A DNA stretch of 64,000 nucleotides from Bugula neritina (lineage: Eukaryota; Bryozoa; Gymnolaemata; Cheilostomatida; Bugulidae), in NCBI GenBank assembly GCA_964035545.1, contig OZ037766.1, positions 29,657,140 to 29,721,139 of the forward strand, given 5' to 3'. The position numbers and the translations under genes are program-made. Numbering within the stretch: the first letter of the stretch is position 1; each line of letters starts with the position of its first letter. Below the pieces are notes generated by a model. It was not told the DNA's origin, ran no database searches, and saw only the letters and a program-made list of their open reading frames with translations. Shown here in pieces: positions 20,976 to 45,175 of the stretch.

Positions 20976-21427
20976 CAGACAGACAAGCAGACAGACAGAC
21001 AGACAAGCAGACAGACAGGCAGACAGACAAGCAGACAGACAAGCAGACAGACAAGCAGACAGGCAGACAGGCAGACAAGCAGACAAGCAGACAAGCAGAC
21101 AAGCAGACAGACAAAATATTACTGATTTGATTTGATTTTTCTTCTTCATAGAGGATTAAAATTGGGTACCCCTATCATTATTGGCACAGGTGGTTTTTCA
21201 TCTATACATAAATGTTTATTTTGTTATTAGCAGTTCTATGTTGCTGCAATCACTTTTGTTCTTTTCCATAAACTGTAAATTTTTCTTGAGTGCCTGCTAA
21301 CACCTGCATTGTTCTCATTAAAATATACATTTAACCCAAATGCTGTTTGATATTATTTTTAAAGCATAGCCTTTAACACCGACTAATTGGCTATTGTGTA
21401 AAAATGGTATCATAGTATAGCAACAGT
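19114..21427. other. Intergenic: 3' flank of TRIM copy 3 to promoter of copy 4
   Basis: Same type as the flanks of copies 1 and 4 but more diverged. It has an internal duplication near 19225-19450 (AATGCTATTATTGTTTGAGT appears twice in similar context), an AATAAA at 19372-19377 that could be a polyadenylation signal, and the CAGA-type satellite. Confidence 0.6.
20904..21113 (+). repeat. CAGA-type satellite between TRIM copies 3 and 4
   Basis: Mixed CAGA, CAGG and CAAG tetramers over about 210 bp, at the same position relative to the next gene as the tract before copy 2. Confidence 0.97.
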
Positions 21428-21649
21428 TAACGCAAAATGCCGGTTATCCAATATTCTCTATTCAGCACTGAATCAATAGATCCTATTATAGTTCAACAAT
21501 ATAGTGTATGTAGCGATAACAATAACTGCTTTTTGAAACAGGGTAGAACTATAATTCGACTTCATTACTAACTTTTACACAAACCCCTCAACGCACTTTA
21601 ATATATAGATATCATAAATACAGCGTTGGCAGCAGAGAAGCTTTCACAG
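21428..21649 (+). promoter_or_regulatory. Putative promoter and 5' leader of TRIM copy 4
   Basis: Shared block with CCAAT at 21448-21452 and TATATAG at 21602-21608. The leader reads CTTTCACAG before ATG, two bases shorter than in copies 3 and 5. Confidence 0.4.
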
Positions 21650-26881
<5,232 letters not shown>

Positions 26882-28241
26882 AACATGAAACATAAACTGA
26901 ACATTTTATATAAACTAAACTACTTTATAAATCTAAATTCAAACTTTTTGACATTTTTCTTATCAAAAATTATTACAGGTTTCATTTCAAGCACTTAGCT
27001 CATATTGCACATTTTAAAACAGGTGTTTTCTAAAGCTACTGTTCTATGCTTAATACAAAGCTTATTCATATAAAACTAGATATAAAAGTTAAATGCTACT
27101 ATTTTTTGAGTGCTTTAGATTTATAGTTTTGTATCAACAAAATATTGCAACTCTTTAAAAAAGTACTTTAATTTATATACCTAATATTATCATGCAGCTG
27201 CATAAAAATCAAATTAATTAAGTCCTAAAAACCTTCAACTATGAATAACTAGCTTATGAGATATAGATTTAATCAAGATTGCTTTTCTATTGCAAAGTAG
27301 CATCAATCACTCCGCTGATTATGGCTATATATGCCACTGCTCCCTCCCATAGCCAAATTACTTAATAGCTATATAGTTATATAAAAATAAATATTCATAC
27401 CATATATAACAAAGTGCACCTTGTCTGTGTCCAAAAATCAATTATTCATTATAACAAAAGGTTAACACAATGCATAAATAACAAAAAAGGCATTTATTTT
27501 GTATCAATAACTTTTATGATAATGAGCTATACAGACTATGCTTCAAGTTGGACTATAACAACCATAAACTAGCCCATGTTTTTATAAGAACTAGACTTTT
27601 GCCTCCAGATAAAATTTGGATACGTGAGCTGTACAAAAGAAATGGATTAGTTTGGATTGTTTACACAATGCATCTAAATTATCAAGCTCCTATAACAACT
27701 ATGTCAGCTGATTTAAATAGTCATGTTTTAATGAAAAAAGCACCGAAAGTCGAACAGGCCTACCGCACCCTTACTTAATTACAGTTGACTTCTTTTGCAA
27801 ACCAGAACTCTGTTTGTGTTGCAGAAACAGCTACAGTTAAAGATTTCTCAAGAGCTGATGTTTTATGAGTATATGAAGGTTTTATGGGGGAGAAGCAGTA
27901 AATTAACAATTCGACTAATAGACCAACATAAACATACTAATAAAAGTGTAATTATATAATTTCCAATGCATGTATCTGCATATAGTGCATGTATGTATAG
28001 CATAATAATGATACTGGCAAATGTTGAAAATATATTTTTTCGAATATTTCTAAAACTGGAAATTATCATATTGCATCTAGCACATACTCACATACTGCAT
28101 GAATGCTGAAGCCTTTTTTATCAATTCTATGCTACGAATGAATGAAAGACAGCAAATTCATAGCTAAGATAAAAGCATAGAAGACAAACTAGTGTATATA
28201 TATAGATATTATACAGACAGACAGACAAGCAGACAGACAGG

Positions 28242-28273
<32 letters not shown>

Positions 28274-28680
28274 CAGACAGACAAGCAGACAGACAAGCAG
28301 ACAGACAGGCAGGCAGACAGGCAGACAGGCAGACAAGCAGACAGACAAAATATTACTGATTTGAATGGCAAAGTTAAAGGGGATTTTTCTTCTTCATAGA
28401 GGATTAAAATTGGGTACCCCTATCATTATTGGCACAGGTGGTTTTTCATCTATACATAAATGTTTATTTTGTTATTAGCAGTTCTATGCTGCTGCAATCA
28501 CTTTTGTTCTTTTCAATAAACTGTAAATTTTTCTTGAGTGCCTGCTAAAACCTGCATTGTTCTCATAATAAAATACACCTAACCCAAATGCTGTTTGATA
28601 TTATTTTTAGAGCATAGCCTTTAACACCAACTAATTGGCTATTGTGTAAAAATGGTATAATATATTGTATAGCAACAGTT
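26882..28680. other. Intergenic: 3' flank of TRIM copy 4 to promoter of copy 5
   Basis: A close duplicate of the copy 1 flank with small deletions (e.g. near 27415 and 28020) and a shorter CAGA-type satellite. No gene seen. Confidence 0.7.
28214..28348 (+). repeat. CAGA-type satellite between TRIM copies 4 and 5
   Basis: About 135 bp of CAGA/CAAG/CAGG tetramers, the shortest of the three tracts. Confidence 0.97.
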
Positions 28681-28902
28681 ACCGCAAAATGCCGGTTATC
28701 CAATATTTTCTATTCAGCACTGAATCAATAGATCCTATTATAGTTCAACAATATAGTGTATGTAGCAATACCAATAACTGCTTTTTGAAACAGGGTAGAA
28801 CTATAATTCGACTTCATTATAAGCTTTGACACAAACCCCTCAACACACTTTAATATATAGATATCATAAATACATCATTGACAGCAGAGAAGCTTTCACA
28901 AG
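28681..28902 (+). promoter_or_regulatory. Putative promoter and 5' leader of TRIM copy 5
   Basis: Shared block with CCAAT at 28700-28704 and TATATAG at 28854-28860, followed by the GCAGAGAAGCTTTCACAAG leader. Confidence 0.4.
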
Positions 28903-34655
<5,753 letters not shown>

Positions 34656-34705
34656 AACATGAAACATTATAAACCTGAACTGCTAGCAAACTTTATTCAA
34701 GTTCA

Positions 34706-34819
34706 AATTTATAATTTTAAGTTTGTAATTTCTAACAATTTTCATTTTAAAAACTGTACAGCTGTGTAATTTTTGAAATGAAAATTGTTAGAAATTACAA
34801 ATTTAAATTTATAAATTTA
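34706..34819. repeat. Inverted repeat just after TRIM copy 5 stop
   Basis: This is the duplicate of the foldback behind copy 2, with one base deleted in the left arm and CTGTACAGCTGTG in the loop. The stem is otherwise kept. Confidence 0.85.
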
Positions 34820-36803
34820 GGTCTTATTCTAAGCTCTTCACATTGCACATTTTCACATGAGTGTTTTTCTCAAGTTTCTGTTTATAGAAAAGTATAAATG
34901 CAAATATTGTTTTACTGCTTCAAATTTATTTTTGTATCAACAGCATTATTACAAACACCAGAAACAGTTTTTATTTATATACCTTTAGCTATCAATAACT
35001 AGAGTATTGCTTACATGAAAGAATTGATATTGAATCCTACAATAGATCAGCATCTAAAACTCTGTAAATTATAGCAATACCTGTCACTGCTTCATCTGAT
35101 ATAATGTTTTCGGACATTATAAGAATTGGGAAAACCTTTCCCTAATGCATTATAGCCTTTCATGTATCATCACAGCTATGCCAGCTATATTATGCTTTTT
35201 CCACACTCGTTGTGGCTACTACACAATAGCTAACCTTTTTGACTGGTATAAAAACTTTATAGCCTTTTTCTTTATCTTTACACTTGCTTGCACTTGCGAC
35301 TAGCAACTACACTTATAACTTATTGATGTGACATGGTTTTCACATTGCTTATAGTTTTCTTTCAGTCTGCAACAATAAATATTACTCAATACTAAAACAC
35401 AACATAATCAAATTACTTAATAGCTGAAATTATAAAAAAACAGAAATTTACAGCATATATAACAAAGTTAGTTATACACTTTGCCATTTTTACTCTCACT
35501 TATTTTGTGCCCAAACATAAATGATTCATTGGAACAAAAGCTAACAGAGTACAAATCACATAAAAAATCATTTTTTGCATTGATAACTTTAATTGTATAT
35601 GAGCTACCAATTATGCTTCAAGTTGGACCATGACTACCATAAACTAGCCCATTGTTTTATGAACTAGACATCTGCTTCGAGATAACATTTGGATAATGTA
35701 GCTGTATACAAACGAAATAAAGTAATGTCGATCTTTTATGCACACTATAATATAAATCTCATTGCATGTGTTTTGGGTTTTTTCTGTCCCTTTGACATCA
35801 CCAAGATTATACCTGACGGTACCGATATTCATGTTATGTTGGCATCTCTACCTTCCAAATTACAGATCCATGTTGAATATTTATCATTGTGAGGTGGTTG
35901 AGGGTTTGGCTTGCTTCTTCCATTAATTATATTCAAAAATAAAACTTCTGGAACCAATTTAATTAATGGTTATGATTTATGAGGCCGGTAACTTTAGAAT
36001 AACTGTTTTCAAAAATACTAAGCAGCTTGGAGCTATAACAATTAATGCTCACACTAAAAAGTTCATAGTGAGTTATCTCCCCTCTAAAAGTAAAGACAAA
36101 CATGCTAATATAACATTGATGAAGTGAGAAAAGCAGGAAAATTTATAATTTTACATTATATAATAAAGAATAAGGATTAGAATTAAATCAAGCATAAGCT
36201 GCAATCTATAGCATAGTGGAGATAGCTGATAGCTAAATTACACTGACGTTGCACCAAACTGATTCAAAGCTTATAATGTATCTTATAGTGAAGTTCAAAG
36301 AGAAATCATAACAGTTTTGTTCTTTGAATCCACATCACAATTCTATTCTTATTGATTTTGCAGATAGTTGTCTTTTGAAATACCTCTCAGAGCTCTTTAA
36401 CTATTTGGCTGTTTGAGCTCATCCGAAATAATAACTTTTACTGCTTCTATGTGTAAAGTTGTCTTCTCACACTTGAAAAATGTTTTAAATGAAAATGATG
36501 GTGTATTCTTCTCTATCAACTTCCAACAAGAGAAAAAAGAGAAATTTTATGAGCACACGGGAGGGTAAGAAGTATAAAATTTACTTATCGTATAGTATTT
36601 TTTAGGTAAGTGCTTGTTCTATTCGATCTGTAGCAAAATTGCAATCGTCAATGTGCAATGTTGCAATCATCAATGAGGAAGTTATGGTCATGTCTATTTA
36701 AATGCATAGTTTTAATACCATATGAATGTAAGCAGTGCTATAGTCACTGCAGTATGTTGGTTACCTTAATATTGGGGAATCCCCTACTAAAATAATGAAT
36801 GCT

Positions 36804-37026
36804 TTATTCAACACTGAATTAAATACGTATCTACAATGTATTTGAACAAACAAAACCTTTCACTGCTCCTATTGTTCAAAATTCACATTGCTTATATGTA
36901 TAATAGCATTAAATGCTTTTTAGGACAGGATTTAACAATGTGAATTTTCACATAAACACTTTATAGCACATTTTAGTGTAAAACATCATTCAAGGGGTAG
37001 AGTTCTGACAGCAGAGAAGCTTTCAT
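36804..37026 (+). repeat. Decayed second copy of the TRIM promoter/leader block, upstream of copy 6
   Basis: Nearly identical to the decayed block before copy 3. The tandem leader duplication therefore predates the large segmental duplication that carries both. Confidence 0.65.
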
Positions 37027-37204
37027 GCCCTTTTTAATGAACCGTAAAATCTTTACGGTGTATGCTAAAAGTTGCATTGTTCTTATTATAATATTACACA
37101 TAATCCAAATGCTGTTCAATATTATTTTTAGAGCATAGCCTTTGGAAGCTTTGAAAACAACTGATTGAAGATTGGAAAAAACTTGCAGTGGCAGCTCAGT
37201 TCAA

Positions 37205-37436
37205 TTGCTCAGTCACCAGCAAAGTGCTGGTTATCCGATATTCTCTATTCAGCACTGAATCAATAAATCCTATTATAGTTCAACAATATATGTAGCAATA
37301 CCAACAACTGCTTTTTGAAACAGAGTAGAGCTATAATTCGATTTCATTATTGACTTTCGCACAAACCCCTAAACACACTTTAATATATAGATATCATACA
37401 TACAGCGTTGCATGGCAGCAGAGAAGCTTTTACAAA
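37205..37436 (+). promoter_or_regulatory. Putative promoter and 5' leader of TRIM copy 6
   Basis: Shared block with TATATAG at 37384-37390. The CCAAT motif of the other copies is CCGAT here (37234-37238). A four-base insertion in the leader creates an out-of-frame ATG at 37412 with a 26-codon frame ending at 37490-37492, overlapping the true start. If transcription starts about 30 nt after the TATA-like site, this ATG sits right at the cap and may not be used. Confidence 0.38.
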
Positions 37437-40400
37437 ATGGCCGAGGCAGCACATTCTCTACAGCAATATCAACCACTAGCAGAAGACTATGAATGTGGTT
37501 ACTGTCTACAGACTCTGGTGAATATGGTAGACCCCAGGAGACTACCATGTTCTCACACCTTCTGTTTACCTTGTCTACAGGATGGGATGAGAGATGCAGA
37601 GTCTTCAGAGTGTATCACTTGTGGGTGAGTTTATTGAGTGTATCACTTGTGGGTGAGTTTACTGAGGGTATCACTTGTGGGTGAGTTTATTGAGTGTATA
37701 ACTTGTGGGTGAGTTTATTGAGGGTATAACTTGTGGGTGAGTTTATTGAGTGTATAACTTGTGGGTGAGTTTACTGAGGGTATAACTTGTGGGTGAGTTT
37801 ATTGAGTGTATAACTTGTGGGTGAGTTTATTGAGTGTATAACTTGTGGGTGAGTTTATTGAGTGTATAACTTGTGGGTGAGTTTATTGAGTGTATAACTT
37901 GTGGGTGAGTTTATTGAGTGTATAACTTGTGGGTGAGTTTATTGAGGGTATAACTTGTGATGAGTTTATTGAGTGTATAACTTGTGGGTGAGTTTATTGA
38001 GTGTATCACTTGTGGGTGAGTTTATTGAGGGTATCACTTGTGGGTGAGTTTATTGAGTGTATCACTTGTGGGTGAGTTTATTGAGTGTATCACTTGTGGG
38101 TGAGTTTATTGAGGGTATCACTTGTGGGTGAGATTATTGAGGGTATAACTTGTGGGTGAGTTTATTGAGGGTATCACTTGTGGGTGAGTTTATTGAGGGT
38201 ATCACTTGTGGGTGAGTTTATTGAGTGTATCACTTGTGGGTGAGTTTATTGAGTGTATCACTTGTGGGTGATTTTATTGAGGGTATCACTTGTGGGTGAG
38301 ATTATTGAGGGTATAACTTGTGGGTGAGTTTATTGAGGGTATCACTTGTGGGTGAGTTTATTGAGTATATCACTTGTGGGTGAGTTTATTGAGTGTATCA
38401 CTTGTGGGTGAGATTATTGAGGGTATAACTTGTGGGTGAGTTTTTTGAGTGTATAACTTGTGGGTGAGTTTATTGAGTGTATAACTTGTGGGTGAGTTTA
38501 TTAAGGGTATAACTTGTGGGTGAGTTTATTGAGTGTATATAAATTATGAGTAAGGTTACTTACTGCATAGTTTGTGAATGAATTTATATTAATGCAACCC
38601 TCAATGTCATAAACTATAGCTGCAGCAAACTTGTAAATTATTTTACAAGATGATCTTTGCAATAAGATATCAATAATTACTTTTTTTATAAAATAAACTT
38701 GTTTTGTGTAGCTTAGTAAGATATGATATTATTTAATGTGAAAAATTATTATTTTGAATATCAGTAGCAGTGACAACAGAAAAAGCAAAAAGATTTATAC
38801 TTTTTTTGAGAGCAGTAAACCTAGCACTTCACTTCTAAACTTTAATGAAGCAATAAGGTACATACTCTCAACTAGGCAATAATCATTTATTTCCTATGGT
38901 TCAATTATTCAACTGATGATTAAATTTTTAGTCAGAGCTGTGATGTGCAGAACTTAGAAGCTCTACCAAAAGCAACTCTTGAGGTAACTGCCACAGCTGG
39001 AGAGGAAGTAGAGATATCTGAAGATGACTTCACTACAACTCCTTGTAATATATGCGAGGGAGACAACTTCTGTCTTGCTATCTGTCACTGTACTGAGTGT
39101 GAGAAATTTCTCTGCAGACGTCATTTTAAAGTCAGTGAGAAATATGAATAACTTAATAATTGCATAATATGTTTGTATATGCTTGAATGGAATATTACAC
39201 TTTGGTTTGTACAATAGAGTACAATTATCATATTGTATGTTATATATTGTATATTGTATATTATTACATATTGTATATTATGTATTAAGTTATATGTTTT
39301 AAATTATATACTATATGTAGTTTATTATATTATATTTTGTGTTGTGTAATTTTATAAAAATTTATTATGTTGTAATATGTTAATTACACACACAAGTCTT
39401 GTCATCAACACAGCCGAACACAATACATATCCAACGAAAAAGATTCTGTCTAAACATTTAGAATTGCTGTCCACTTTCATTTTAGCAACACGACAAGTCA
39501 ATGAAATTTCTAAAACAAGTTCACACGATTGTGGAGATGGAGAAGTACATAAAGCCTGTGAAGATTGAGCTGGAGATGTGCGCAAAGCATGAGAGTGAGA
39601 AACTAGTGCTGGCATGTGACCTCTGTCATGAGACGTTCTGTCTACAGTGTGACACCAACGGGCTATGCGGAGGTATGGGTTGCTGTTGATTCATTTAAAA
39701 AGAACTCCTATATTATAAAGATATCTCTAAAATCAAATAGCTGTTAATCACTGTTAACTATGTGCTTCAGCTTATTTGATAATCTTAGTTGTCGTGCCAG
39801 CTTTGATATTCCTAGTCCATAGCCAAGTCAGCATTCAATTCAATAGATCAATAGGTAGTGCAATGCTTGTCATTAGTTAATGGTTCACCTAAGTAGTTAG
39901 CTATAATGATATTACTTTTGTATAACTTAACAGCTCCTTATAGCTTTTGTTTCTTAATGCTTAATCATGATAGATCTTAATCTTTATCTAATGGCTTGTA
40001 CAAACGCAGAAAAGTAAACAAACTTAATAGAAAGTAAAGGCCATGAAATTTAAATTTTATAAGTGTGACTGCTAAATAGTGATAAGCCAATTAGATCATT
40101 TCTACAAAACCTTTCTGGGCTGGTTGTTCAGCATTTTGGCCACATGAAATCTAACCTGAAATTTCCTCAAAATAACTTATTTTGGAGTTGTGATCACTGT
40201 GGAGAAATCAGCTTCATGTCACCCATGCTAATGCTAGGAGCTATGTTATATTTCATTCACGCTAAAAGTATTTTCTTTTTGATTTATAATAGTTTTACAG
40301 CATAAGCAAGTGCTGTTGATAAGGTGTGATGCAGTCAGGAGGTAGTTGCGTAGGTTATTATTGTTTTTATGTAGAGGGAGCTATAAAGCCCACATTACAT

Positions 40401-43181
40401 AGACGTCATGCACTACATCAAGTACAGTCTCACCATAAAGTAACGGGGTTAGGAAAGCTAGCTGAGATGTTGAGAGAAGAGACACGAAAAGCCATGGAGT
40501 CAGTTTCAAACAAGATAACTGAGTTATATGAATTGGAGAAGAAAGCTTGGGGTGATCTAGATGACATTGAGGTGAAGGTCAGCGAGATGGTCAAGGAAGT
40601 GGAAAAAATTACGGAACAGCAAGTGAGTTAAGCTCCTATGTATAAATGATGTAAAAGCACAAGATTTTTTCTAATTATATAGTAGCATAATATAGGTAAA
40701 GTATTATATCTGAGAACTTCTAATTTTTATGATTAACTGAAAAGTAGAACGCTGATTTTACATGCTTCAAGGTGAAGGTATCTAATATGTCAATATATAG
40801 TTTTTCTATGATGCTGCATCACTGTTTTATACTTTATAGTTTTTATACTCTTCCCTTATTTTGAATTATGGCTTAGCATAGTTGGTCTATATGACATAAA
40901 TAATTCTTTTGACACACACAATCATGTCGTGACAGGTGCTTAGCCTATGTGTCATCAGTAGATAGTTTTATTTTCACTTTATCTGCAGTCTATTATCAAC
41001 ATATGCTTATATTACATTCCACCTCCTTTGTAACGCATAAAAGCAAATTGAATTTGTTCAAAAAAAGAACCAATATTTTTGCAGCAATCATTAATATAAT
41101 GGAATATTTTATAGATTGCCACCATAAAGCTCAAGTCCAAACAAATCATTGCTGATATCAAAGAGTACTTAGAGAAAAGTACGACTGAAGTGGAAGAGTT
41201 CACATTTGCATTGGGGCAGCAAAAAGACGAACTAAAAGAACTGTGGGACACCACGAGCAGTTCTGTACTCCACAGCAGAGATGCGGAGTTGATAAAGAAA
41301 ACAAATGAAGACATCACGTCCTTAAACCAAGCTGTGCTTGCAACAGAGCCTCATTGCCTTCTGGTTGAAAAGAAGCTGTATTCTAGCAGTAAGATTAAAT
41401 TTCAGCGCATTAACTCTTTATATATAGGGTATAGGGTTTACACTTAGCTTTTATGTAAACAGGAATCAAAATTGGTTGTTTTATATATGTTTGATGCTTT
41501 GTATAGGCTGAACAAATTAGAGCTAAATAAAACCACCTGGATGTTGCCTAAATTTTTTTTCATTAATAAAGAATTTTCATGTGCACGCTGCATATATGCT
41601 TAAAATAACCACAATGCAAAAATTTACAACTGAAAACTATATGTTGCATCTGCAGTATATTATGCTAATTATTATAGTATAATACTACTATTTTAATGCT
41701 ACTTATTGTTGTTATCAATTTGCCAAAAGAAATTGAATAGAATTTAAATTTAGTTAAATCTTATAAATAAGTAATCATTGAATATCTGCTCATAATTTCA
41801 TTCAATAATATAATGTTGTACAGTTGCAAGACTCAAAGCTACACAGCTGTTTCTTATAAATTTTAGATTTGAGATGTGAATTGCCAAAACAATTTCTCAT
41901 CTCTGGCACTGAGATACCTCAACCCCGAAGCCTCACAAAACATGCTACGTCTGTATGTTGGACTAAGAACAGTAGTTTGCTGGTCTGCGGAGGGGGTCAA
42001 ATCACTTTATATGATCAAAATTTAGTGATGATCAAATCTCCATATAATATGACAGATATTTATTACTCTGCTGTTGATACACCAAATGGGTTCATTGCAA
42101 CACATGGTTCAAATAAAAAGATACGGGTAGATGAACTATCGAAAGGTTTAAAATTTCAAAATAGCTTGTGTCCAGACATCAATAGCAAATATTATCAATA
42201 TATGACTTGTGACAGTACAAATGACCGAATAGTGTTGCTAGACACTGATACTAAGCAACTTGGATTCTGCTCATATAACGGATCTGGTTATCAGACCCAC
42301 CCATCTAAGCTGGATTCACTAAGCCAACCTAAGCGATTACATGCCTTGCCTGACGGAACTCTCATAATCTCTGACCATGGAAATAATTCAGTGCACAAGT
42401 TTATAGTAGACAGCGACTCAATAACTCCCGTCTGGTCATGTGACAAGGTAGTCAAGCCACTCGGCATCACGTCTGCTGAGAACGGACACATCTATGTAGC
42501 CAGCCTGGATGGAGACATATATGAGTTGGCTGACAACGGTAAGCTTATATATATAACAAATGCTTAGAATTATTTTCTCCATATAATTTTGTTAATAAAA
42601 TAAGCTTAGCAAATTGACAACAAATCAAAAACAGCTCTAGAGGTTCCTCTACATTATTAAACAAATCACTTTGCACATCAATTATAATAATATATTTAAT
42701 CACAAAACCGTTCTATTAATTTCTGGAAGATATGAATATTTTTAAAGACTTTGAAATTAAAATGGTTTATTTATTTTATAATTTTTTAGATTTAAAATTT
42801 ATTTTTAAAATATTTATGAGCCTAGATAACTATATACTGTTTTTGTAAAATAAAAAAAATGTTATATATCAATGAGCTAACTGTTTCAGGAAATCTTTTT
42901 GATGTCGAAGTACTTTCAATCTACTAAAAGAATTTTCTCATAAAAGCTATTATATACCACATCGTAAATACATAGAAAATTAGGAAAATACTTTGTGAAA
43001 TCATTACTGAGAGACTTGATCAATTGAAATATGTTTTACAGGAGTAATACTGAGGCGCTTGACATGGCCTATAGACCAAGATATGAATTTCTATGACGTC
43101 TCGGTGTCTGGAGATCTAATAGCTGTGGCAGGTGGCTATGCTGGGCCTCTTATATTTACTATTCCAGGATATGATGAGTAA
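37437..43181 (+). CDS. TRIM-like RING/B-box/coiled-coil/beta-propeller protein, copy 6 (most diverged)
   Basis: Exons 37437-37624, 38932-39130, 39486-39672, 40375-40622, 41115-41388, 41867-42538, 43042-43181; 635 aa. Every exon except the last has the same length and phase as a sister copy; the last is nine bases longer and ends GYDE. Exons 1-3 and the second half of exon 4 (KLAEMLREETRKAMESVS) are almost the same as copies 4-5. The first half of exon 4, exon 5 and the propeller are only distantly similar. The gene therefore looks chimeric, or its 5' half has been homogenised by conversion. Intron 3 is about 700 bp against 76-96 bp in the others, there is no (CT)n tract before exon 5, and intron 1 holds about 0.9 kb of 28-bp repeats. 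A short upstream ATG (37412) lies out of frame in the leader. Confidence 0.85.
37611..38540 (+). repeat. 28-bp minisatellite grown from the exon 1 splice donor, TRIM copy 6
   Basis: About 33 units of the same 28-bp motif as in copy 5, starting inside exon 1. The mix of variants differs (GTGTATAACTT predominates early), so the two large arrays probably expanded separately. Confidence 0.97.
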
Positions 43182-45175
43182 ATATCATTCTATAAGATCT
43201 AAAACTTGAAAAATTGAGCTTTGACTTATATGTAAATGTAATCATCCATTAGATGCAGTAATTTTTTTTTGCATGCATTTCTTCAAATGAACATATGCTA
43301 TAGATTTTGTTTTCAGAATGGCTGTTGAGTCATATAGAAAACAAGATACAAATGTTTTCAAACGATATTTTAATTTCTATATGCTTGCAGATGATTAATT
43401 TGCACTTTAAATAGTTTCTAATTGGAGAGAAACAAATATTCTTCATTGTATTATCGTTAGTTGTAAGCTTATATAGAATTGGTTTTTCTTTGGCGGTTTA
43501 TAAAATTTCCTGCATAACACTTTGCTACTGCTCAGTCCTAACTAAAGCAGCTTTGAACATTGTTATAATAGCGAATTTTTTTGCTGTCAAAATTTATTAT
43601 ACTTTAATTGGCTTATAACAACATTTAATAATTTTTGTTAGCCTATATAACTTTTAATAGTATGCATGGTATACAAATTATTATTATTATAATATAAATA
43701 ATGGTAGTTTAATCATTAGCTCTTAAACTTTTACGTTCCAACTTTGTACTCCATAAAATTTTTTTGCTATCTGTATTAATTGTATATTAATTTATTAGGC
43801 TCTTTAAAAAGTTACTAATTCGGCCAAAATTGCATTTAGTTATAGTGCATGTGCATATTGTGGACACTATGCTTGAAAAATTTCTTTGCATTATCACTAA
43901 CATGCAATCTTGTACAGATAGCCTTACATTTAATGCATACATATAATTTTATTTTAATTTCTTATAAAAATAAGAGGAACATAATAAACTGAAGGAATAC
44001 AAGAAGTAGCTGCTTCATATAAAAATAGTTTATTGATTCATCTAATAATTGATTTATGTGTATACATCATAAAAAGCACAACTGAACTTTATAGAAAAAT
44101 ATTTTGATAGGAAAATACGCAAGTATAACATTATATAGGTTTATAAGTGTATGTAACAATATCATTATTTGATCGGCCAAATATGCTACTAATCTATTTG
44201 AAAATAAACTCATTGTATTATGTGCTAAAGATGCACATAATTTCATAATCAAATATATCAGTATATTATATTTCTCTATTTTCAGGTAAATAACAACCAA
44301 TATATATGATTTTTAATAGATAATAAAAAAATAAATTATATACCATATAGATATAATATAAAAAGAGTTTGCATGACAAACAAATAAAAACAATTGTTTA
44401 CCTTATACTGTGTCGTAGCAACACCACAAAGAGATAAAAGCAAATTATACAAATCCCGGCAATGTGTACATAGTGTTATGCTGGTATGTAAACAGTATGG
44501 CATATCTACGCATACACCTGCATTTTGATTTGTAATTAACAGGAACTGCAAATATGGACATGATTCAAACTGCTTGTGTGATATAGTTTGTAAAAATAAT
44601 TGCATGGTGTGAGCATAGTCAACATCAAAAACCAGGTTACACAATAATACTATAGCACATACTAGAGTCTTTTGATGTTCAACTAAAGTGAAAAAAGGAC
44701 AAGTTGCAAGTAGATATACCTGTGCAACATGTACCTGTGCAACAGCACTTTCCCGCAACGAATTGTTCTATAGGCAGCTCTAAGTTAGGGTTGATTAGGT
44801 ACAGTAGTTTGAGGTTCTCAAGTTTGGAGTTGCGTCCCCAACTCTCAACTTGACAAGCCTAAACTGCTGCACTCAGTCACCCCCAACTTAGAGCTGCTTA
44901 TAGAGCATTTCTATCACGACAGAATAATAGCCTAATATCCAATATAGTAATAATGATTTTAATTGGTAAAAGTGTAGCAGTTTAAGTATCACTGCTAATT
45001 GCGAGTATACAGTTGGAGAGTAGACAACTCTAAATTGACTTAAACCATAAAGTATGTTACAACAAGCCTCTAGGTATCCGAGGTAGAAAGGATGTGGTCT
45101 GAAAATGTAAGTGAATAAATTTAAAAGAATTTTTACTAATAACTAAATACCTAAAATAGTTTGGATTCATGCAGT
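43182..45175. other. Intergenic between TRIM copy 6 and the PAQR gene (tail to tail)
   Basis: AT-rich and unique within the window apart from the foldback at 44767-44904. A 140-codon minus-strand frame at 44336-44758 has no recognisable domain. The 3' UTRs of both convergent genes should end here. Confidence 0.6.
44767..44904. repeat. 138-bp imperfect palindrome between TRIM copy 6 and the PAQR gene
   Basis: Left arm from CTATAGGCAGCTCTAAGTT and right arm ending AACTTAGAGCTGCTTATAG pair along most of their length (about 65 bp per arm), with a central GAGTTG / CAACTC stem and a loop near 44833-44837. It may be a foldback element or a hairpin RNA source. Confidence 0.8.

Larger units (their letters stand above)
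34656..37204. other. Intergenic: 3' flank of TRIM copy 5 to promoter of copy 6
   Basis: A close duplicate of 11162-13735, including the foldback and the decayed leader block. The short frame ending KLQIHVEYLSL is present at about 35790-35892. No supported gene. Confidence 0.7.

Noticed and set aside
44336-44758. 140-codon minus-strand frame near the PAQR gene
   Set aside because: Cys/Leu-rich with no recognisable family, no exon partner and no conserved copy; probably chance, although its length in AT-rich DNA is notable.
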